Assembly: GCF_040954645.1 (NCBI RefSeq)
Contig: NC_092809.1
Span: 66,464,141 to 66,528,140 of the forward strand
Origin: Diabrotica undecimpunctata
Lineage: Eukaryota; Arthropoda; Insecta; Coleoptera; Chrysomelidae
Direction: 5' to 3'
Length of the DNA stretch: 64,000 nt
In this document: positions 55,777 through 64,000 of the stretch, one piece after another
How the letters are laid out: each line of letters begins with the position of its first letter
Position numbering within the stretch: the first letter of the stretch is position 1
Notes under the pieces: model-generated
Seen by the model: only the letters and a program-made list of their open reading frames with translations
Told to the model about the DNA's origin: nothing
Database searches by the model: none
Made by a program: the position numbers and the translations under genes

Positions 55777-56860
55777 TTAAAAACTAGTACGGAAAGACAA
55801 GTTTAACAGGGGATGTGTAGCAGTCGAGGTCGACAGAAAAAGTAAAGGGAACAAATTGGGGTCAAAACGAGAAAACATATTTCCCGTAGAGTTTCGAAAA
55901 CCGGCAATTTGGCTTAGTTCGATGAGTTTTGGTTCGATGAGCGTATGTTTTTTCTGATATACCCATCCTCTCATGGTATTTCCCATTTTGCAATTCCTTG
56001 TTTATCTGTAATTGCTCTGTCTTTCCCCAGAAAAAACTCAGAAATTTATTTTCAAATTCTTGCCAATTTTCAAATTCCTCCACTTTGCTGTCGAACCATA
56101 GACACGCCTCATCTTTGAGATGATTTCTGATCATTTTCGTTAGCTGTCTTAAAGTTTCCCATGTATTGTATCTTCTTCTTTAGATTATTCATGAACGGTA
56201 CGGGGTGAAGTTTTCTTACATCCCCGCCAAACTGTAATTTTACCTCGCTTGTTCCATGGACGATAACGTCTTTTCTCTCTGCTCCTCTTAGTTCAATTTC
56301 TGCCATTTGTTTTTCATTTTGCTTAAGTTTCCTTTCCATTTCTTTCCTGTCTTCTTGTAACGCCATTTCAAATTTTGTTTCTGTATTAATTGTTTTAATT
56401 TCTTTTTCTGTACAGTCTTAATATCTTTCATTTTAGTTTCTATTTCTTCTCTCTGCATCTCTAGTTTCCTCTCTGTTTCTTCTCTGACTTTTTCTAAACA
56501 GTCTTTTACCTCATTTTCATATTTGTCCAAACGCTTTTCCATTTTCCTATCATTTTCTTCTAATTTTTGTTCATAGTTTTCCAAACGCTCCTCTATATTT
56601 CTGTTATTTAGTTCTATTGCTTGCCTTGTTTCCCGTTGGTTTTCTTCCATTGTCTGTTTTGTTTCAATTTGGTTTTTCTCTATTGTTTGTGTCTGTATTT
56701 GCATCATTGCTAATAATTTTTCCAGCATCCCTGTTTCTTTTCTTTCCTCCATTATTGTAGCATTTCCTTCATTATCCGATCCTTCATTAATAATTGTTTC
56801 CTCTTCTATCTTATCCTCTTTCCTTTCTTGCGTTTTGCTTTGACTCCTTGTGGTCGACAT
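55777..56860 (-). pseudogene. Ty3/gypsy Gag, frameshifted
   Basis: The likely start is Met at 56,858-56,860 (MSTTRSQSKTQERKEDKIEE). The frame continues upstream without a better start, and the untranslated leader to the PBS is about 350 bp. The N-terminal half is a long charged coiled coil (heptad-like runs of Glu/Lys/Gln; NNRNIEERLENYEQKLEEND and similar), after frame changes near 56,370 and 56,130. The capsid-like core follows: VRKLHPVPFMNNLKKKI, IRNHLKDEACLWFDSKVEEF and FENKFLSFFWGKTEQLQINK, then ELQNGKYHERMGISEKTYAH. This is the retrotransposon-gag fold style (A-x-x-W-F, F-x-x-x-F-W). No zinc knuckle or protease is visible before the fragment ends at 55,777. Confidence 0.7.
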
Positions 56861-57210
56861 GTTCGTTAGATTATTTATCCCCGCCAAATATGAAGCTTTG
56901 AAATTTGTGCAAGAATATCCTCGCCAAATATGAAATTCGAGTAATGTTGCAAAGACGAAAACTTTTCCTCTTATCCCAAATGCAATAAATTCAAATAAAT
57001 GCAATAAAACTTTAAAACTTTTGTCAGTTGTAAAAATCATTCAAATATCATAAATTATATCATGTAAAAATTTGTACCTAGAGAAATTTGAAATGTAATG
57101 CCATAAAAGCAAATATTATAAACTTTAACCATCGGCAAATAAATTTTCAATCAATCTGCTTTCTTTCTCTATCCGTTTAAATTTTAACTAGAAATACTTT
57201 CTACGCCTTA

Positions 57211-57224
57211 CACGTTGGGGGCCA
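57211..57224 (-). promoter_or_regulatory. Primer-binding site of the gypsy element
   Basis: TGGCCCCCAACGTG on the minus strand lies two bases after the candidate LTR end. A TGG start is expected for a tRNA 3' end. The matching tRNA was not assigned. Confidence 0.55.
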
Positions 57225-57226
57225 TT

Positions 57227-58622
<1,396 letters not shown>

Positions 58623-58639
58623 AACTATATAAGGTTTCA

Positions 58640-59520
58640 AAACATCCCGTATTCAACAGTTTATATATTGCTGGAGATACTTAGACGATGTACTAGTATG
58701 TTTTAGAGGAACCAACTGGAAACTTGGCCAATTCTTGTCGTATATTAATTTAGTCTATAGTGATATTGAATTTACAATAAAAACAGAACAGAATCAATCC
58801 ATAAATTTTTTAGATATAAAAGATATCAGAGTTGAAAACAAACATGAGTTCTTCGTATTTCATAAACCTACTCATACTGACACTACTATACAATCTATAC
58901 CATACAATCCCATACAAAATAAAATGACAGTGTACCATAGCGTGTTATCTAGATTATTAGAAATTCCCATGGCAAAAAACCACTTGGTGATAGACTTAAA
59001 TATCGTTAAGCAAAAAGCAGTAAATAATGTGTACAACCAACAAACTATAATTAAAATTTTAAATAAAAAACTACATAAGAAAGCCCTAAAATTAGAATTT
59101 TCACCACCAGAGAAAAAACGCAGTACCTTCTGCTCGATTACATATACAGCCAAGATATCAACAAAAATAGACAAATAGAAAAAAAAACACCAGTTTTTAG
59201 AACAAACAACAACTGAGGTAAATATATAAAGAACAACAAGAGAGCCAAAAGAAAAAGCACCCTCACAGAGGTGTATACAAACTTAAATGGGGCGACTGCC
59301 CAAAAACTTACATTGGTCGAACTGGTAGAACTTTAACAAATGTATATCTGAACATAAAAGGGCTTATAAAAATAAGAACACAGATTCTACGTATGCCCTT
59401 CACCTTTTAGAAACTAATCATTCTTTTAATGACGAATTTCAAATTCTTCGTATTCAAAATAAAGACCTTAATCTATTTTAGAATCTATGGAAATTAACAA
59501 ATTAAAAAATACAAAGACAT
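58640..59520 (+). pseudogene. Penelope-like element: RT end and GIY-YIG endonuclease
   Basis: Penelope-like elements pair an RT with a GIY-YIG endonuclease. The plus strand starts in the RT palm with YWRYLDDVLVCFRGTNWKLG (catalytic Y-L-D-D at about 58,675-58,690). It continues in frame to 59,178 with FLSYINLVYSDIEFTIKTEQ, INFLDIKDIRVENK and FHKPTHTDTTIQSIPYNPIQ, all typical of the family. After a stop, SGVYKLKWGDCPKTYIGRTG (G-V-Y...Y-I-G core, about 59,265-59,325) and ISEHKRAYKNKN with TYALHLLETNHSF form the endonuclease, in another frame. The 5' half is missing, with the (TA)n tract at the truncation. An Arg follows the Y-I-G core as expected. It is inactive because of stops. Confidence 0.85.
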
Positions 59521-59789
59521 AATTCTGAATAACCAACTTGAGACAAACAATTCTTTCAAGAAAACTTTAATAAAAATTAAAAAAATTACAATAATCAAAG
59601 TAATATTTCCCCGATATAGTAAATAATTTCATTTGTCATTTTTAAAAATATTTATTGTTGTTTATTTTTAGTACAGTATCATATGTTTATTCTTTTGATG
59701 TAGATTAAATCTTACCACAATGCTAAGCGCTCATTAAGACACAGCGAACACATAATACGGAATGACAGATACGATTTCCAAAATGGTAA

Positions 59790-60000
59790 GCAAAGAAATA
59801 CCTGTAGACAGAAGAAGCAGAGACTGAACGCGAATTAGTTGGTTAGAAAGAGTTATAAACGACTTAGGGATATTAGAGATTAGAAGATGGCAGAACAGAT
59901 CGCCAGAAACTGAACAGAATGGCGACGAATCTTACAGCAATCTAGGATCCACAAAGGATTGCCCAGCCAATGATGATGATAATGAATGACTATGCAAAGT
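59790..60000 (+). pseudogene. LINE C-terminal tail with (ATG)n end
   Basis: RRSRD, a stop and RISWLERVINDLGILEIRRW are followed by ERNRxxW-like sequence in shifted frames and a tail of ATGATGATGATAATGAA. This matches the 3' end of a widespread insect LINE group whose proteins end in N-W-R-x-x-A-x-D-R-x-x-W-R and whose tails are (ATG)n-like. Only about 60 codons remain. Confidence 0.5.
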
Positions 60001-60603
60001 ACATTTTTTTTACTTAAGAGTAAAATTTTTGAACTCTTTTCAACCTTTTATAAATTTCTTAAATTCAGCGCGAGCATTTTTAATACACAGCTTTATATAT
60101 AGTTAGGAAGTCCGCCCTGTATCGAGACCGTGCCATAGGTCAACTTGAGTAGATGCACGTCTCGTATGAGACCATCCATATGTTCAAATATTTTCTTCCT
60201 GAACACATTAATCTTGTCAACGTGAGAAATTTGGGCCACATAGTTTTCTACTTATTGATTTTAGATAAGTAGCGAGTGGTTTGTTTGACTGATACCATAT
60301 AGTTTTTGTCAGTTGGGCATCGATAATATTTTATAGAGATTTTTGTTTCTATCGCATAGGCACTGCAAAGTGAATAGATAAGATAAAAGGGCAATAACCT
60401 ATAATATGAACGTTTTCAATTGCACAATAGATTGGTTAATTGATTAAATCCTAGAATGTACTTTTTTCTTTATAGTATCACAATTAAACTCACAGTTAGA
60501 TTTATTTTACACTATTTTTTTATTTTTAAAGCAAAACTAAGCGCGTTCTCTTTTTATATGCATAAAAACTATACGAGAAACTTGTAGCATAGAATAGAAA
60601 TTA

Positions 60604-60936
60604 TTATTGTTGATTGTTGTTTATCGTTAACTTCATTTTGTTCAATAACTCTTCTCCTGCAATTTCATCGGACTCTGGGTACAATGGTGTCCTTATAATT
60701 ATAATGGCATCAATATTCACCAAACGTTTTAAAAAAGTGCTAAGTCGAAATTTCGCCATTGTTTTTAATAGGTTTCTAACTTCAATAGAACCATTCCTAA
60801 ACCTTTTCTGAAGTCTTCGTAATGCAAAAATTTCCACCTGAAGCAGCATCATGAAACAGACAATATTTCGGACATGTTTCTGATGAATACATATAATACA
60901 AAAATGAATAGGCCTCACACGGGCAGTATTTGGCAA
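60604..60936 (-). CDS. Unidentified 110-codon frame
   Basis: The open frame MPNTARVRPIHFCIICIHQK ... RTPLYPESDEIAGEELLNKM has a protein-like composition: a hydrophobic N-terminal third, then Arg-rich RRLQKRFRNGSIEVRNLLK and an acidic end. I do not recognise a family. No element ends, introns or neighbours suggest a role. It could be the degraded C-terminus of an unidentified transposon or a chance frame. Confidence 0.2.
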   Translation of the reverse strand: MPNTARVRPIHFCIICIHQKHVRNIVCFMMLLQVEIFALRRLQKRFRNGSIEVRNLLKTMAKFRLSTFLKRLVNIDAIIIIRTPLYPESDEIAGEELLNKMKLTINNNQQ

Positions 60937-60952
60937 ACTAATCCAAATTTTT

Positions 60953-61330
60953 GTTCTTCTTGTAGTGCCTATCCCTTTCGGATGTTGGTGACCATCATGG
61001 CAATCTGTACTTTGTATATTGCTGCTCTGAAAAAAAATTGTAATTGTTTTGTTAAACTACATAGTATGTAGATTTTTTAGCCAGAAAATCCTTCGCCTTC
61101 CTAGTCCTCGTTTTTTTTTCTTTTCGCTACTTACGCACTTAACATTCTCCGTTAATTCAAATTCCGACTTCAACATACTCTACTGCTTCTTGAAAGATTA
61201 CCCTCAGAGTATATGTTGAACAGCAGGGGTGATAGTAGACATTCTTCTCGGACCACATTTTTGATTTGGATATCATCGGAGTGTCCTGCCTCTATACCTA
61301 TAGACAATGTTTGATTACTGTATATATTTC
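60953..61330 (-). pseudogene. LINE RT and C-terminal scraps
   Basis: On the minus strand, RT palm sequence ECLLSPLLFNIYSEG and VIFQEAVEYVEVGI (61,195-61,290) is followed after a deletion by AAIYKVQIAMMVTNIRKG and a stop (60,980-61,040), with the 3' end near 60,953. The family is the same as the 20.8-22.0 kb fragment. The YADD, thumb and most of the C-terminus are lost. Confidence 0.6.
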
Positions 61331-61522
61331 TAATAGTTATTAAATCACAGGTGTTTATTCTAATATTTGTTAATATATCCGCTCACTCTACTATATACTC
61401 TATACTAATTTGTTGTTCTTTGACTTTCTTCTTTCTTTCACAATTTGCAGAATATTGTCATTCATCCAACTTTTCATGTTCTCTTTGTTTCTATTAGATG
61501 TTTTTCTCTGATCTTATCAACC

Positions 61523-63105
61523 CTGCGGCAGTTGCGTCGGGGAACAGAGGTCCGCACTGTTGATACATTTTGAAATTGTTTACATATTCATCATTATATC
61601 GAATGATGTCCCTAGGTATGCTTTCCTGACGATGGTGGGCACCACTTTATACCGACATCGCCCGACTAAAAAATTGCCTTCAGTGTGTATCAGTCTTTGA
61701 TACAGAGTAGTACGTTTTTTCGGACCTCTGTTTCCTTGTGCGACTGATCATGTAAGTGATTTTAGTTATTTTTATATGACCGTATTTTTAGTGAAACGAA
61801 GCAAAGTTTTACGTCAGAATAAGCTGGAAGAAATAGCAGCATATATATCGAGTGATGACGAAGAAGAAATAGTGGATTTTAGTGATGAAAGCGACGGTGA
61901 AGAGGAGCACATTGATCATATTTCTGATAAGAGCGAGTCTGAGCTACCTAAAATTGAATTTGAATAGGAAGTTATGGAGATAGATATGGACATGAGATCG
62001 AATGAGGTAGACGATAAAAACAACAGATTTTATATAGGTAAAAATAATGACAAAATATGGAGTAATAACTAGAAATATTGTCAAAATATCCCCTAGGCCA
62101 ACTATACATGTCAGAGACATATTCAAAGATGGAAGCATTTTTAAAATTCATTTCTCTTAAAATGATTGACAAAATTGTTACATCAACTAACTTATTTATT
62201 CAGGAAAAAGTAGTTATAAGGTATTCAAGATCGAGAGATGGCAAACCTACCAATCGAGATGAAATACTAGCCCTTTTTGGTGTACTTTTTTTAATTTCTA
62301 TAAAAAAGGGAAACCATGTCAAGGTTTTAGAGCTATGGGCAAAAGACGGTACAGGAATGATGATACTTAGAGCCATCTTTAGTTATAAAAGGTTTTTATT
62401 TCTATTACGGTCTCTGCGATTTGACGATTTTAGGACAAGAAGAGACCGTAAAACGTAAGACGAACTTGCCGCCATTAGAGACATTTACAGTAAATTTGTC
62501 GAAAAATGACAAAAAAACTATTGTGTTGGAGAATTTATTACCATAGACGAAATGTTACATCCCTTTAGAGGACGGTGTGGATTTATCCAATATATGCCAA
62601 AGAAACCGGCAAAATATGGGCTTAAATTATACGCATTGGTTGACAGCAAAACATTTTACACTTGGACTTTTGAGCTATACTGCACCACACAAAAACTTGG
62701 ACCATATGTGACGTCCAATAAACCATTTGACATAGTAATGAGACTAATTGATTCATTACTAAAATCAAATAGAAATATGACTACTAACAATTTTCATACA
62801 AGCTGTCGCAAAAGTTACTAGAAAATGGAATTACTACTATTGATACTTTAAAAAAAAAAATAAAAAATAAAGCTGACATACCGATAGAATTTCTCCAAAC
62901 TGCAAGTAAACCAGTTGGTTCTTCCCTTTTTGGATATGAATATGATACCACTATTGTGTCCGATGTTCCTAAAAAAAATAAGTTAGTTGTTTTCCTGTCA
63001 ACAATGCATGACTCTGGAAAAATTGATCCTGAAACTAACAAACTGGAAATAATCTTAGATTGCAATAGTACCAAAGGTGCTGTCGACACAGTTGACCAAA
63101 TGTGT
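61523..63105 (+). mobile_element. piggyBac-type element F, 3' end missing
   Basis: The left end is CCCTGCGGCAGTTGCGTCGG at about 61,523, preceded by TCAA, presumably a mutated TTAA. GGGAACAGAGGTCCGCA (61,539-61,555) recurs inverted at about 61,717-61,733 as TTCGGACCTCTGTTTCC, a subterminal inverted pair. The transposase breaks off at about 63,105, and no right end was found. Confidence 0.6.
61776..63105 (+). pseudogene. piggyBac F transposase, truncated, second Asp lost
   Basis: N-terminal acidic region (KLEEIAAYISSDDEEEIVDF, SDESDGEEEHIDHISDKSES; 61,776-61,967). After a gap comes MEAFLKFISLKMIDKIVTST, RDEILALFGVLFLISIKKGN and LFLLRSLRFDDFRTRRDRKT (62,078-62,458). Then [20 protein letters not shown] holds the first catalytic Asp (about 62,529-62,580), and [20 protein letters not shown] follows. 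The second motif is MTTNNFHTS: Asn replaces the usual Asp (about 62,775-62,800). In another frame FLQTASKPVGSSLFGYEY, VPKKNKLVVFLSTMHDSGKI and NSTKGAVDTVDQMCS hold the third Asp pair (about 63,068-63,100), after which homology ends. Missing: the C-terminal third and cysteine domain. Motif style is closest to element A. Confidence 0.85.
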
Positions 63106-63320
63106 TCATCATCTACAACATAAGGATCATATGACTAAATATTACACAAAAAATTAGAAAATATAAAGAAATAAACACAAGGAAAATAGAGACCAATAAC
63201 GCTAAAAATTTCAAACAACAAACTGAGTTTCGCTTTATTTCTGACATTTTTACAAAATCATGTCACAAAATCAATCTAAAGAGTCACACTCCGATTAATT
63301 TAAATCGATAATTAAAGGAT
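63106..63320. other. No gene seen
   Basis: AT-rich junction between piggyBac F and the DDE_3 element. Confidence 0.4.
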
Positions 63321-63329
63321 ATAAATTAT

Positions 63330-64000
63330 GTGGCTTGTATCAAACCTTTTGCTGTCTTCCAATATTCATTAATTAGTTTTTCTGCATGCCTAACATATTT
63401 CCTTCACTTTTTTGGTGAAAAGTTAATAGGTACCTAAGAATAAAAAATATTAATTTGCCTGTTGTAATGACTTTTTCGAAACATTTAATATTGTGCCGTC
63501 ATTTGTAACGCCAGCAGAAGTTATATTAGAATCATAATACCTTTTTCAGTCAGATCAAACATTCTCTATTGGCTTGAATTGACAATGATATGAAGACAGT
63601 CTCAAGATACGATGGCTTTATTAAAACGCCAGTCTATGCAATATGTAAAACAAAATATATAAAAATACCATTTACGTAAATTCTAATACGTACTTAAATA
63701 CTTTATCTAGTAGATGCTTTTTTACAATATCCATTAACTCAAAAATTCATCATAGTGAATAAACAATTAATACGTCGGTTTGTGAACCATTATATTAAAG
63801 AATGTTTGGCCCAACTTGCATTTGACATTTTTTCCACTAAAGTTAAATTATATGATGCATTGTCCATTATATTTAATGATGCTTCTTGTAAATTTGGAAA
63901 AAAAACTGATGCTCAAACCATTTTTTAAAATTATTAGAATTCATTGTCACCAGATTTTCTTCCACTTTTGAAAATCGATTCACAATAATTATCATTAAAC
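63330..64000 (-). pseudogene. DDE_3 (IS630/Tc1-mariner superfamily) transposase, partial
   Basis: The minus strand enters from beyond the window end: NFKKWFEHQFF, a frame change, PNLQEASLNIMDNASYNLTL (second catalytic Asp in M-D-N-A, about 63,860), VEKMSNASWAKHSLI, a stop and WFTNRRINCLF. Further on is LRLSSYHCQFKPIENV, the usual L-R-L-P-P-Y-H-C-x-x-N-P-I-E block with the third acidic residue kept (about 63,560-63,605). Then a V-P-I-N-F-S-P-K-K-like stretch and HAEKLINEYWKTAKGL end near 63,330. Several stops. The first Asp lies outside the window. This DDE_3 subfamily is widespread in insects. Confidence 0.65.

Overview
The window looks like a TE-saturated, AT-rich animal genome. An insect, possibly a beetle, is an inference from the combination of many piggyBac-type elements, RTE-like and other LINEs with GAA-rich 3' tails, a Penelope-like element, Ty3/gypsy remnants and long (TA)n runs. 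I found no convincing single-copy host gene, no rRNA and no CRISPR array. Nearly every protein-like stretch belongs to a mobile element, and almost all are broken by frameshifts or stops.

Layout. 0.2-2.2 kb: a LINE whose ORF1 (gag-like) is joined almost directly to its RNase H end. 2.3-7.2 kb: two minus-strand copies of an unnamed RNase-H-fold-like gene family (DUF7869-like; a third fragment lies at 11.1-11.5 kb), separated by a 722-748 bp tandem repeat made of that gene's 3' end. 7.56-9.79 kb: piggyBac A with TTAA ends and palindromic subterminal sites. 12.3-14.1 kb: piggyBac B. 14.3-17.4 kb: a nearly full-length RTE-like LINE. 18.9-22.7 kb: R4/Dong-like LINE pieces, a 428 bp tandem duplication inside another LINE, and a gag-like ORF1 with zinc knuckles. 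25.7-32.8 kb: three degraded LINEs, a 10 bp minisatellite and a dispersed repeat. 32.85-34.95 kb: piggyBac C. 36.2-36.6 kb: a Crypton-like tyrosine recombinase. 38.56-41.16 kb: piggyBac D. 43.6-45.1 kb: piggyBac E. 45.3-47.8 kb: a plus-strand LINE with a minus-strand LINE inserted in it. 48.2-51.6 kb: a LINE interrupted by a Ty3/gypsy element. 53-61 kb: LINE tails, a gypsy gag with candidate LTR and PBS, and a Penelope-like element. 61.5-63.1 kb: piggyBac F. 63.3-64.0 kb: a DDE_3 (IS630/Tc1-mariner superfamily) transposase running off the end.

The most interesting object is the gypsy element at 48,471-50,800. It is bounded by a 4 bp GTTC duplication and interrupts a LINE reading frame that becomes continuous when it is removed. 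After the integrase and its GPF/Y-like tail it carries a TARG1/OARD1-like macro domain (ADP-ribose hydrolase fold) and then a CX7CX5CX3H zinc finger, ending just before the polypurine tract and 3' LTR. A retrotransposon Pol with a C-terminal macro domain and CCCH finger is not something I know as described. Second is the DUF7869-like family, whose three acidic motifs suggest an uncharacterised transposase or nuclease.
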